Shown one piece after another: positions 43,607 to 51,880 of a stretch of DNA of 64,000 bases. The notes beneath the pieces are model-generated. The model was given only the letters and a program-made list of their open reading frames with translations. It made no database searches and was not told where the DNA came from. The stretch's first letter is position 1; the number at the start of each line of letters is the position of its first letter. The translations under genes were made by a program, and so were the position numbers. This DNA comes from Hyphococcus sp. (GTDB taxonomy: Bacteria > Pseudomonadota > Alphaproteobacteria > Caulobacterales > Parvularculaceae): positions 1 to 64,000 of the forward strand of contig JANQJK010000015.1 of NCBI GenBank assembly GCA_028281665.1. The letters are read 5' to 3'.

Positions 43607-45298
43607 TCAGTTCGAAGGCGCGCAGCCGGCTGCATCCACAAGCGGCTGCGCAAACGCACTGTCCCAGATCACGATTTCCGCGATGATGGCGCAGCGATCT
43701 TCATCGTCGAGCGCGGCGTCGGACATGAGATCGCTCCTCAGCCGCTCGGCCGTATCGGCGTCATTGATAAGGTCGACCCCATCGGCGCCGGTGTCGAAGC
43801 GCATGAGCGCAGCGCCGTTTTTCGGCCATGGCGTCCAGTCGCGCCCGCCTGCGGCGCCGGGGTCCCCGCTTCTTGCAAAGGCCGCCCAGTAGGCGCCCAT
43901 GGCGCGGCTCAGCGCCTCGCGGGACGGAAGTGTTTTTTCCTCAAAGAAAATCTTGTCGTAACGCTCGCCGAAAAATTCAAAGCGGTTGAAGACAAACGGA
44001 ATCTCTACGGCGTGTCCGGCGCCGACCAGTTCCGCGAAGTCCGAGAAGAGAAACCTGCCGCTTTCGTCCCAGTCGAACCGGTAAGCGTAGACCTCGTCGT
44101 GACCCGCGGCGATCATATGGGCGGCCGGCTGGTCGACGGCCAGAATGCGCCAGACGCGGGCCATATAATGGTTGATGCGATCCCAGAAAACGCGGTCGCG
44201 CGGGACTACGAACAGGAAGAACTTGCGCTTCACATATCGCGGATCGCCAAAGTAAAAAAACTTCATCTCATCGCGGTTTGTGCCCGTGATGACGGGAACG
44301 GCGTTGAAGCTGTCGAGCGACGTGAAGGCCTCGCGCATCGGACCCGCAGGCAACGACACGCCGTCGGCGATCATGGTCGGCATGTCGAGGAAAGCGAAGG
44401 CGCCGTCTTTGTACGCATCAAACAGGACTTCCCGATCGACGGCGCGCAATTCATCCGGGTTCGTTGCGCCGATGCGCTTGACGATCGTGGCGGACGCGTT
44501 GCGATGTTCCCGTTCGGCCTTCTCCAGCGACATGCTGGCGAAGCTGCCGGACTGGATGATGGCGCGGTGAAAAAGACCTTTCGCGAGGGGCGAGGCCATG
44601 AGCGCGGCCACATTGGCCCCGCCGGCGCTTTCGCCGAAGATCGTCACCGTTTCCGGGTCGCCGCCGAACGCCGCAATATTGTCCCGCACCCATTCAAGGG
44701 AGGCGATGAGATCGAGGATGGCGAAGTTGGCCGCGCCGTCTTCTCGCGCTTCTGCGGTGTCGCGCAGATATTCGTGGGCGAAGAACCCGAACGGGCCGAC
44801 GCGATACTGAACCGCGACGATGATGACATTCTCGTTGACCGCAAGCTTTGAGCCTTCGTAGTTGGAGGCGCGGCCCCAGACATTGGCGCCCCCATGGATC
44901 CAGACCATGACGGGCAGGTCTTTCCCCTCAGCGTCCGGCGGCGCGTAAATATCGAGATAAAGGCAGTCCTCCGAACCGATGATCTCGCCGGGTTCGATGT
45001 CTTCCCCTTCGTTCAGCCTGTTGGAAAGCTGCATGCAGCGCTCCGCAAAACGGGTCGCCTCGCGTGCGCCCTCCCACGGCGCCGGCGCCTGCGGCGCTCG
45101 CCATCGAAGATCCCCTTCCGGCGGCGCGGCAAAGGGAATCGCCCGCCAGCTGTGGGCGCCGTCCGCGGTCGTGAACCCGACGACTTCGCCCTGGGCGGTC
45201 GTCCGCAGCGTTGAATCATCGGCGACCGCTTCCGCCGCCGGCTTCTGCGAACACGCGAACAGGCTGAACGCCAAGGCGAAAAAGAGAGCAGTGCGCAT
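43607..45298 (-). CDS. Type-B carboxylesterase, predicted lipoprotein
   Basis: 563 residues from the ATG at 45298. Hydrophobic signal ending LFACS, a possible lipobox. Alpha/beta-hydrolase triad: Ser in FGESAGGANVAAL, Glu probably in the PVITGTNRDEMKFF region, His in GAGHAVEIPFVF; oxyanion WIHGGANVWG; EDCLYLDIYAPP is the family signature. It hydrolyses carboxylic esters outside the cytoplasm; natural substrate unknown. Tail-to-tail with the GIN gene. Confidence 0.92.
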   Translation of the reverse strand: MRTALFFALAFSLFACSQKPAAEAVADDSTLRTTAQGEVVGFTTADGAHSWRAIPFAAPPEGDLRWRAPQAPAPWEGAREATRFAERCMQLSNRLNEGEDIEPGEIIGSEDCLYLDIYAPPDAEGKDLPVMVWIHGGANVWGRASNYEGSKLAVNENVIIVAVQYRVGPFGFFAHEYLRDTAEAREDGAANFAILDLIASLEWVRDNIAAFGGDPETVTIFGESAGGANVAALMASPLAKGLFHRAIIQSGSFASMSLEKAEREHRNASATIVKRIGATNPDELRAVDREVLFDAYKDGAFAFLDMPTMIADGVSLPAGPMREAFTSLDSFNAVPVITGTNRDEMKFFYFGDPRYVKRKFFLFVVPRDRVFWDRINHYMARVWRILAVDQPAAHMIAAGHDEVYAYRFDWDESGRFLFSDFAELVGAGHAVEIPFVFNRFEFFGERYDKIFFEEKTLPSREALSRAMGAYWAAFARSGDPGAAGGRDWTPWPKNGAALMRFDTGADGVDLINDADTAERLRSDLMSDAALDDEDRCAIIAEIVIWDSAFAQPLVDAAGCAPSN

Positions 45299-45427
45299 TG
45301 GAAATCCCCGGCTGGACTTGGTTTCGAAAACAATAGGCCGCAACGGGAAAGTTGTGGCAAGGAGATGACTCAGTGCGTAAGAGAATCACGCTATCAAATA
45401 ACCGCTTCGAAAACAGGAAAGTTGCCC

Positions 45428-45742
45428 ATGGTCAGCCCGCGTACCGGCTCAAAAGAAAACCCGTCCCAATTCGACTGTTATGACGATCTTGCAGGGGACG
45501 AGCCGTATTTCGTCATTCGCGCTGACGATCCTCTTTCCGATTCTCTCGTGGAATTGCACGCCTATATCGGCGCGGGACAGGCGGGCGCGGCCCATAACAA
45601 GCTCGCGGAAATCATGGCGCTCACCGCGGAACGCCCGCCGCGGCCTTCCGACTCCCCAAAATATCGCGAGACCTTTGCGATTTCGCAGTCCATGGAAGCC
45701 TGGCGCGGCGACAAACAGATGGCCGCGCGAAAAGCCGGCTAG
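45428..45742 (+). CDS. Hypothetical protein, 104 aa
   Basis: From ATG 45428; a longer frame from 45365 is possible. Acidic N-terminal part (NPSQFDCYDDLAGDEPYFVIRADDPL) and a helical part (LVELHAYIGAGQAGAAHNKLAEIMALTAE). No domain is recognised, although the phrase FVIRADDPL...LVE.HA resembles small uncharacterised alphaproteobacterial proteins. Codon use fits the surrounding genome. Confidence 0.6.
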   Translation: MVSPRTGSKENPSQFDCYDDLAGDEPYFVIRADDPLSDSLVELHAYIGAGQAGAAHNKLAEIMALTAERPPRPSDSPKYRETFAISQSMEAWRGDKQMAARKAG

Positions 45743-45792
45743 GGGCGCTGCGCCCGCCCAAACCTCAACCCGGCGAGAAAACCTGCGTTCGC

Positions 45793-45820
45793 TTGACGGC
45801 ATTCCCGTTTTGCTTATATT
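45793..45820 (+). promoter_or_regulatory. Sigma-70-like promoter placed for leaderless transcription
   Basis: TTGACG (45793-45798), a 16-base spacer, TATATT (45815-45820), then GGTACC and the ATG at 45827. The expected transcription start coincides with the A of the ATG, and no ribosome-binding site exists, so a leaderless mRNA is likely. Confidence 0.6.
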
Positions 45821-45826
45821 GGTACC

Positions 45827-46108
45827 ATGATACGTAAAAAAGCCGACAGTCGGCGAAAATCTGTTGATCGGGTGCAGACCGGGGTGCGCATCGAGAAGCG
45901 CCTCCTGAAGGTGCTGAAGGCGCTCGCCGCCGAAAAGGAAATGAGCCTTGGCGATCTGCTTGAGGGGATTTGCCTGCACGCGTTTGAGGGCAGCGAGCCT
46001 TTCGAGCCCGCGACCCTGAAACAGATTGCGGAGCTGAAGAAACTTTTCGGCCTCGACCTGACGGCGGCAGACAGTCACCGGCTTGAGGAAGAAGGATCGT
46101 CCCGATGA
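45827..46108 (+). CDS. Small RHH-like basic protein, 93 aa
   Basis: RVQTGVRIEKRLLKVLKALAAEKEMSLGDLLEGICLHAFEG looks like a ribbon-helix-helix unit: a basic beta strand, helix, turn, helix. The C-terminal half is helical (TLKQIAELKKLFGLDL). Probably a DNA-binding regulator. The stop overlaps the start of the SRPBCC gene (ATGA), so the two form an operon under the promoter just upstream. Confidence 0.65.
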   Translation: MIRKKADSRRKSVDRVQTGVRIEKRLLKVLKALAAEKEMSLGDLLEGICLHAFEGSEPFEPATLKQIAELKKLFGLDLTAADSHRLEEEGSSR

Positions 46109-46584
46109 AGATTGAAAAGCCCTATCGGCGCAAACAGACGGCGGTGATGGAAGTCGCCGCCAGTCCTGACGACGTCTTCGCGCTGATGTGTCCCGTGCGC
46201 GAGTATGACTGGGCGCCCGGCTGGACCACCAACATGATCCTTTCGAATTCGGGCCTTGTCGAACAGGACTGCATCTTCACGACGCCGGCCGGCGGCAATG
46301 ATGACAACAGCGAAGCGGTGTGGGTGACGCCGTTTCACGACCCGAAAAAGTGCGCGCTGACAATGATCAAGGTCGCGCCCGGAGCGTGCGTCACGCGCCT
46401 CGACATTGACGTTGCGGAGGGCGCGGCCGGCGCCATCCTGACGGTATCCTATGAGCACACGGCGCTGTCAGACGCTGGCCGCTCGGTTGTCGACGACCAC
46501 GGCGCCGCCAATTTCGAGGCGATGATAGGGCGGTGGAAAGCGGCTGTCGAAAACCATTTGGGTACGGAGAAAACGGCGGCTTGA
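46105..46584 (+). CDS. SRPBCC (START/Bet v1-like) family protein
   Basis: 159 residues. The segment VMEVAASPDDVFALMCPVREYDWAPGW fits the SRPBCC lipid-binding fold, with FTTPAGGNDDNSEAVWVTPFH and EGAAGAILTVSYEHTAL as later strands. Ligand unknown. The gene overlaps the RHH-like gene by 4 bases; regulation of or by a small hydrophobic ligand is a reasonable guess only. Confidence 0.75.
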   Translation: MKIEKPYRRKQTAVMEVAASPDDVFALMCPVREYDWAPGWTTNMILSNSGLVEQDCIFTTPAGGNDDNSEAVWVTPFHDPKKCALTMIKVAPGACVTRLDIDVAEGAAGAILTVSYEHTALSDAGRSVVDDHGAANFEAMIGRWKAAVENHLGTEKTAA

Positions 46585-46591
46585 GGCTGCG

Positions 46592-47821
46592 TTATTCCCC
46601 GTCAAGCGCATCCATTACGGAAAAGATGTCCTTGTCGCCCCGGCCGCACATATTGAGGAGGAGGATCTGCCCGGCATCCATTTCCTTCGCCTTGTCGACG
46701 GCCCGGGCGAGGGCGTGGGACGGTTCGAGCGCGGGGATAATCCCTTCGAGCCTCGAACAGAGCTGAAAGGCGGCGAGGGCCTCCGCGTCCGTGGCGTTGA
46801 GATATGTGGCGCGCCCGGACTCATGGAGCCAGGCGTGTTCCGGGCCGATGCCGGGATAGTCGAGACCGGCGGAAATCGAATGGCCCTCAAGGATCTGTCC
46901 GTCCTCGTCCTGTAGGAGATAGGTGCGGTTGCCATGAAGGACGCCGGGACGCCCGCCGGTGAGCGAGGCGCAGTGCTCGTCCGTATCGATGCCGTGCCCC
47001 GCCGCTTCGACGCCGACAATTTCGACCGCCGTCTCGTCAAGGAAGGGATGAAAGAGCCCAATGGCGTTCGAGCCGCCGCCGATGCAGGCCATGACGCAGT
47101 CGGGGAGGCGGCCTTCGGCCTTCATCATCTGTTCTTTTGCTTCCCGGCCGATGATCGACTGAAAATCCCGCACAAGTTCCGGGTAGGGGTGCGGGCCCGC
47201 GGCGGTGCCGATGATGTAAAACGTGTCGTCCACATTGGTCACCCAGTCGCGCAGCGCCTCGTTCATGGCGTCCTTGAGCGTCGCGCGGCCGGATGTGACG
47301 GGCACGACTTCGGCGCCCAGCAGCTTCATTCGGAAGACGTTGGGCTTTTGCCGCTCCACGTCGGTCGCGCCCATATAAACGACGCATGGCAGTCCGAAGC
47401 GCGCGCAGACGGTCGCCGTGGCGACGCCGTGCTGGCCGGCGCCGGTTTCAGCGATGATCCGCGTTTTGCCCATGCGTTTGGCGAGCAGGATCTGGCCCAT
47501 GCAATTGTTGATCTTGTGGGCGCCGGTGTGGTTCAGCTCGTCCCGCTTGAAATAGATTTTCGCGCCCTTGCCTGCGGGCGCTCCCGCGCGGCAATGCTCC
47601 GTCAGGCGCTCGGCGAAATAAAGCGGCGAGGGCCGTCCCACATAGTGCTTCAGATAGTAGTCGAGTTCTTCCTGAAATGCGGGGTCTTTCTGCGCGGCGC
47701 GATATTCTTTTTCGAGGGCCAGCACCAGCGGCATCAACGTCTCGGCGACGAAGCGGCCGCCAAACTTGCCAAAGCGGCCCTCTTCGTCGGGGCCCGTGCG
47801 GTAGGAATTGGGTTTGGTCAT
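46592..47821 (-). CDS. trpB: Tryptophan synthase beta chain
   Basis: 409 residues. PLP Lys in [29 protein letters not shown], and phosphate loop GGGSNAIG. It joins indole and serine. In most alphaproteobacteria the order is trpF-trpB-trpA. Here trpF lies 1.6 kb upstream, beyond a phosphatase gene and a Fic module, and no trpA follows: the next gene (46584) is on the other strand. trpB therefore probably relies on transcription from the Fic module or a nearby promoter. Confidence 0.96.
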   Translation of the reverse strand: MTKPNSYRTGPDEEGRFGKFGGRFVAETLMPLVLALEKEYRAAQKDPAFQEELDYYLKHYVGRPSPLYFAERLTEHCRAGAPAGKGAKIYFKRDELNHTGAHKINNCMGQILLAKRMGKTRIIAETGAGQHGVATATVCARFGLPCVVYMGATDVERQKPNVFRMKLLGAEVVPVTSGRATLKDAMNEALRDWVTNVDDTFYIIGTAAGPHPYPELVRDFQSIIGREAKEQMMKAEGRLPDCVMACIGGGSNAIGLFHPFLDETAVEIVGVEAAGHGIDTDEHCASLTGGRPGVLHGNRTYLLQDEDGQILEGHSISAGLDYPGIGPEHAWLHESGRATYLNATDAEALAAFQLCSRLEGIIPALEPSHALARAVDKAKEMDAGQILLLNMCGRGDKDIFSVMDALDGE

Positions 47822-47845
47822 CGCGGTCTTAATTCAAAGTAGAGA

Positions 47846-48439
47846 CTACGCATCTCGCAATTGTGCAGAAAGCAACTTAGCCAGGTAATCTTCCAAGACC
47901 GAAAAATCCAAGTTTCCCTGGTCCCAAGCGCGATCAGCGGCTTGCAACGCTGCATAATAGGGCTTTCGGTCCTCCCTAATTCGCTCCGGGACAATCTTTC
48001 TTCCGCGTAGCAACGCGCCAGCCCGAGCGCACATTAGATAGTAACATGTCGCTCGCGCCGTTCGCCCGTTTCCTTCGATAAACGGGTGTATCCAAAGTAA
48101 CCGCCATAATCCGTATGCGGCCAGTTCGGTTGGAGACCAATTGAACCAGTTTTCATGGATCGTCGAAATATACCTATCCACCAGCTCAGGAACATCTTTG
48201 AAGTGTGGCGGTTTGTGGTCGCCCACATATATTGGCTCCTCTCTGAATCGGCCGCCAAACTGGCAGATGTTTGCAACTGCGACATGGTTTAAGTGCCACA
48301 AAACATATTTATCGAAAGAGGTATGCCCATACTTTAGGCCAATTTCGATGCAGTTTGTGAGAAGATCGTATTGTCGAGCAAGATTAGCTTCCTGAACCTG
48401 CGAATAAAGCTCAGGGTCCTGTTCTTCTATTACGAGCAT
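47846..48439 (-). CDS. Fic-domain AMP-transferase, probable toxin
   Basis: 197 residues. Intact Fic motif HPFIEGNGRTAR with the catalytic His, preceded by the flap region (HFKDVPELVDRYIST). No inhibitory (S/T)xxxE(G/N) motif is evident inside the protein, as expected for a class I Fic enzyme controlled by a separate small antitoxin. The gene is more AT-rich than its neighbours. The small ORF upstream starts the unit, 13 bases away, as in toxin-antitoxin operons. Confidence 0.88.
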   Translation of the reverse strand: MLVIEEQDPELYSQVQEANLARQYDLLTNCIEIGLKYGHTSFDKYVLWHLNHVAVANICQFGGRFREEPIYVGDHKPPHFKDVPELVDRYISTIHENWFNWSPTELAAYGLWRLLWIHPFIEGNGRTARATCYYLMCARAGALLRGRKIVPERIREDRKPYYAALQAADRAWDQGNLDFSVLEDYLAKLLSAQLRDA

Positions 48440-48452
48440 TTATGTCGTGCTT

Positions 48453-48665
48453 CTAAGCTGATATTAGCCTATTGCGCGTTGATGCCTTGCGCGCAGACTC
48501 TTTCGTTATACGGTCGGCGCCAGCCGGTGCATTTCCGTAAATAAAGCTAACCCGTTGCTCGCGTAATTCATCGTCCGAAATACCCTTTTCTTTGGCATCA
48601 CGGAGCAACTCTTCCAGCTCAGGACGATCTGGAGCAGGCTTCAAAACAGATTTTCTTGCTGCCAT
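48453..48665 (-). CDS. Candidate antitoxin of the Fic protein, 70 aa
   Basis: From ATG 48665, GGGAG 8 bases upstream. Mostly helical: ELEELLRDAKEKGISDDELREQRVSFIYGNAPAG. The SFIYGN stretch sits where VbhA-type antitoxins carry S-x-x-x-E-G, but Tyr stands at the Glu position, so the usual inhibitory glutamate is not obvious. AT-rich like fic. Antitoxin role is inferred from order, size and spacing. Confidence 0.65.
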   Translation of the reverse strand: MAARKSVLKPAPDRPELEELLRDAKEKGISDDELREQRVSFIYGNAPAGADRITKESARKASTRNRLISA

Positions 48666-48688
48666 TAAAAATTCTCCCGCGGAAAGCT

Positions 48689-48731
48689 ACTATACCGTAC
48701 TAAACGTAGCGCGTGAAACTCTTTGTTTCAC
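48689..48731 (-). promoter_or_regulatory. Promoter and overlapping operator-like repeat of the Fic module
   Basis: Read on the minus strand: -35 TTCACG (48712-48717), 17-base spacer, -10 TATAGT (48689-48694). The inverted repeat GTGAAAC-TCTTT-GTTTCAC (48713-48731) covers the -35. This arrangement fits autoregulation, usual for toxin-antitoxin units. Confidence 0.5.
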
Positions 48732-48826
48732 CATATTTTGTGTTAAGACCCCAAACTTTCAATTAAGTGTGACAAACTGAATCAAATTCCGTTGATATTG
48801 GCGTCCTTCTGACCCAACGCCGCCCG

Positions 48827-49468
48827 TCAGTCCAGTTGGCTGAATGACGGCGCTTTTTCTTTTTCGCGACCGAACCGTCCGATGCTGAGCCATTCGCCGG
48901 GAATAACGATGAAGACGACGCCCTCGGGAATCTCCTCCTCCGCTTCTAAGGGCCCGGCGCCGTAGAGCGGCGCGATGTTGGAATGGCTGACCAGCATAAT
49001 GTTGGCGCCAGGATTGGCGGCAAGCTCCGCCTCGATTTCTTTCTTGAACGCGCTGACCTTGTCGGGTGCGGTCGTCATCTGGGAGTCGTGCGGGATCACG
49101 GGCGCGTCGCCGCCCGCGAGGATCGCCGTATCCCAGGCGCGGCACATGCGGCTCGTATAGGCTTTCAGGAGCGGGATGTTTTCCGCGGCGATCGTCTCGC
49201 CGATATACCGCGCCTGGCGCGCCCCGAACGCGCTCAGCCCGCGGCCATCGCCGAGCCGGCAGTCTGCGCCGATGCGCTCCGGCTCGGACTGACCGTGGGG
49301 CGAATGCGCGTGCCGCATCACCAGCACGTATCCGCCGTCGCGCAGCAAGTCATACTGTCGGGCGGGCGGGTCATACTCGTCAACCGAGCGGCCCTCCGAC
49401 GCGCAGGCAGACAAAATTGCTGCAAAAAATGCTGCGCACAAAAAGTGCAGCATAACCGATCTTGTCAT
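48827..49468 (-). CDS. Histidine-phosphatase (phosphoglycerate-mutase-like) lipoprotein
   Basis: 213 residues. Signal with lipobox LSAC, then VLVMRHAHSPHGQ (RHG variant RHA with nucleophilic His) and IMLVSHSNIAPLYGAG (second His). So an exported or periplasm-facing phosphatase of unknown substrate. It overlaps trpF by 4 bases (ATGA) and stands where trpB is normally found. Confidence 0.83.
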   Translation of the reverse strand: MTRSVMLHFLCAAFFAAILSACASEGRSVDEYDPPARQYDLLRDGGYVLVMRHAHSPHGQSEPERIGADCRLGDGRGLSAFGARQARYIGETIAAENIPLLKAYTSRMCRAWDTAILAGGDAPVIPHDSQMTTAPDKVSAFKKEIEAELAANPGANIMLVSHSNIAPLYGAGPLEAEEEIPEGVVFIVIPGEWLSIGRFGREKEKAPSFSQLD

Positions 49469-50139
49469 CGGTCTTTTGCCTTTGAGATAAAGGCCTTAAC
49501 GAGATCCGGATCCTTCTTCCCGGGCGCCGTTTCGACGCCCGAGGATACGTCGACGCCGATAAATGCCGCTGCGTCTTTTTGCGATGCAACAGCGGCGGCG
49601 ACATTCTCCGGATTGAGGCCCCCTGCGAGAAGGTATGGCGTGTCCCCGGCGTAGGATTTCAACGCCGTCCAGTCGAATTGAACGCCGTGACCGCCGGGTC
49701 GCGCGGCGCCGGGCGGGGGCTTGGCGTCAAAGAGGACAATGTCTGCGGCCTCAAGAAATTCATCGGCGGATGCAACGTCCGCCGGCGCCGTCACCGGCAC
49801 GGCCTTGATGATGTCGACCGCGAACTGCGAACCCATTTCCGCGCAGCGCTCTGCATCTTCATGGCCGTGAAACTGAAAATGGCTGAGAAAGGGCGCGACC
49901 TCGGACAGCTCCTTTTCGCCGGCGTCCACAAAGAGGCCCACCAGCTTCGGCAGGGCGAAGCCCTCATCGAAGCTCGTCTGTTTCAGTTCAAGTACAATAT
50001 CGTCGGCAGCTTCGGCGGAGAGAAAGCGCGGGCTTTTTCTGAAGAATACGAAGCCAAGATAATCGGCGCCGGCGCGGGCCGCGGCGAGGGCGGCATCGAG
50101 GTCGCGGACCCCGCAGATTTTGACGCCGACATCGTTCAT
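49465..50139 (-). CDS. trpF: Phosphoribosylanthranilate isomerase
   Basis: 224 residues. (beta-alpha)8 barrel with KICGVRDLDAALAAARAGADYLGFVF, the catalytic Cys in KICG, and LFDAKPPPGAARPGGHGVQFDW, then LLAGGLNPENVAAAV. Third step of the tryptophan branch after anthranilate. In line with ihfB-lapA upstream, the usual alphaproteobacterial order. Confidence 0.95.
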   Translation of the reverse strand: MNDVGVKICGVRDLDAALAAARAGADYLGFVFFRKSPRFLSAEAADDIVLELKQTSFDEGFALPKLVGLFVDAGEKELSEVAPFLSHFQFHGHEDAERCAEMGSQFAVDIIKAVPVTAPADVASADEFLEAADIVLFDAKPPPGAARPGGHGVQFDWTALKSYAGDTPYLLAGGLNPENVAAAVASQKDAAAFIGVDVSSGVETAPGKKDPDLVKAFISKAKDR

Positions 50140-50162
50140 ACCGGGCTCATGAGGCGTTGGGG

Positions 50163-50558
50163 TCAGGCATCTTCACTTTCCAGAAGCGGCGGTTCGGCTG
50201 ACGGCACGCTTGTCCGGTGCGCCTGGCGTTCGGCGTCCGCGTCGCGCAGCCGCGTTTCGAGGCGAGTGACCTCCTGGCTCAGTTCCCTGACGCGCTTCCG
50301 GTCCGCCCGCGCCGCGACGCGCTTCGGGCGCGCCGACAGCCAGGCGCCGAATGCGCCGGCGCCGAGACCGACGAACAGCATGACCATCAGCCACGCCCAG
50401 AGCGGCAAGGCCGGCGTCGTCAGGGCCGGGGCTTCAGCGTTGAAGGGGTCGAGGCTGACGGCCACAAGCTGCCGGTTCGCCACAAGAAACAGCACCGTGA
50501 GAATGAGCACGGGGATCCAGATCACGCGGAACAGCCATTTCTTCATGGCCGTGAGCAT
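50163..50558 (-). CDS. LapA-domain (DUF1049) membrane protein
   Basis: 131 residues (an alternative ATG is 12 bases downstream). Two transmembrane helices (about 13-30 and 50-74) and a C-terminal coiled coil (ELSQEVTRLETRLRDADAE). This matches LapA/YciS, which with LapB controls LPS synthesis in E. coli; alphaproteobacterial members are encoded after ihfB. No lapB here. Confidence 0.85.
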   Translation of the reverse strand: MLTAMKKWLFRVIWIPVLILTVLFLVANRQLVAVSLDPFNAEAPALTTPALPLWAWLMVMLFVGLGAGAFGAWLSARPKRVAARADRKRVRELSQEVTRLETRLRDADAERQAHRTSVPSAEPPLLESEDA

Positions 50559-50606
50559 CCCACAAAAGGGGCGGCCAGTTCAATCGCCGCCGCGCCGTCG
50601 CCGCCC

Positions 50607-50939
50607 TTACGAATCGTTCGGGCCGGACATTGCCTGGGTTGCGGCGTCGGAAAAGCGTCCGTCCTTGTTCATGCGATCGCGCAATTCTTTCCCAGCCTTG
50701 AAGAACGGCGTCCACTTTTCCTCGATATTGACGGCCTCGCCCGAACGCGGATTGCGCCCGACGCGCGCCGGCCGGTGCTTGACGGAAAAGGCGCCGAAGC
50801 CGCGCAGCTCCACGCGGTCGCCCCGCGCCAGGGAATCGGTGATTTCGTCAAAGACGATCGACACGATGCGCTCCACATCGCGATGAAAGAGGTTCGGATT
50901 CTCGTCGGCGAGTTTCTGAACCAGTTCGGACTTGATCAT
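50607..50939 (-). CDS. ihfB: Integration host factor beta subunit
   Basis: 110 residues. HU/IHF fold: [40 protein letters not shown] with the intercalating Pro region NPRSGE, then [11 protein letters not shown] (here [11 protein letters not shown]). DNA-bending architectural protein; partner is IhfA encoded elsewhere. The last 20 residues are longer than in E. coli (94 residues). Confidence 0.95.
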   Translation of the reverse strand: MIKSELVQKLADENPNLFHRDVERIVSIVFDEITDSLARGDRVELRGFGAFSVKHRPARVGRNPRSGEAVNIEEKWTPFFKAGKELRDRMNKDGRFSDAATQAMSGPNDS

Positions 50940-51093
50940 GATCGCTCCTCGCGCCCCCGTTTTCGCGCTGCTCGACGATAACTCAAACGCCCGTCGTCAA
51001 AAAATCTTGATATTTGAAGTGGTTACACTGGCAAAGGAGCCATGCGGCGTCAAGGCGCTTCTCGCCAATAGCGTGCGCCGGTAAGAGGTCCTC

Positions 51094-51870
51094 ATGTCGC
51101 GGCGTAATGACGACGAAACGAGTTTTGGATTTCGCACGGTACGGGCCGGCGAAAAAGCCGGCCTTGTGCGCGGCGTATTCGACAGCGTCGCATCGAACTA
51201 CGACGTCATGAACGATCTCATGTCCGGCGGCGTCCATCGGATCTGGAAATCCGTGCTCCTCGACCGCCTGGCGCCCCAACCCGGCCAGACGCTGATCGAT
51301 GTGGCAGGGGGCACGGGCGATGTGGCGCGGGGGTTCTTAAAACGGGCGAACGGGCGGGCGCGCGCCGACGCCGCCCCGCGGGCCCGGGCGCTGATTTGCG
51401 ACATCAATTTCGAAATGCTCCGGGCCGGCAGGACCGGCGATGACGCGTTCGGCGCGGATCAGATCGCGAGGATCTGCGGCGATGCGGAAGGGCTGCCGGT
51501 CGATGACAATGCCGGCGACGCCTACACAATCGCATTCGGCATCCGCAACGTCACGAATATGGATGCCGCCCTCAAAGAGGCGCACCGGGTTTTGCGGCCG
51601 GGCGGGCGCTTTGCCTGTCTTGAGTTTTCTCATCCGATTACCGAAGGCCTCCAGAAAATCTACGACGCCTATTCCTTCAACGTCATCCCGTGGCTTGGGG
51701 AAAGGGTGGCCGGCGACCGCGAGTCTTATCAATATCTCGTTGAATCGATCCGGCGCTTCCCGGCGCAGGATGCATTCGCCGCGCGTATCCGCGCCGCCGG
51801 GTTCTCGCGCGTGAAGTATGAAAACCTGACCGGCGGCGTCGCCGCCCTGCATATGGGCTGGAAGATTTGA
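51094..51870 (+). CDS. ubiE: Ubiquinone/menaquinone C-methyltransferase
   Basis: 258 residues. SAM motif [16 protein letters not shown]; family signatures [25 protein letters not shown] and [25 protein letters not shown]; end [10 protein letters not shown]. It methylates the quinone ring in ubiquinone synthesis. ubiB follows after 10 bases; operon. Confidence 0.96.
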   Translation: MSRRNDDETSFGFRTVRAGEKAGLVRGVFDSVASNYDVMNDLMSGGVHRIWKSVLLDRLAPQPGQTLIDVAGGTGDVARGFLKRANGRARADAAPRARALICDINFEMLRAGRTGDDAFGADQIARICGDAEGLPVDDNAGDAYTIAFGIRNVTNMDAALKEAHRVLRPGGRFACLEFSHPITEGLQKIYDAYSFNVIPWLGERVAGDRESYQYLVESIRRFPAQDAFAARIRAAGFSRVKYENLTGGVAALHMGWKI

Positions 51871-51880
51871 GGCAGCGTCC

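Noticed and set aside
47846-48780. Transposon or integrase borders around the Fic module
   Set aside because: No terminal inverted repeats, target duplication or recombinase could be seen; only base composition and gene order suggest insertion.
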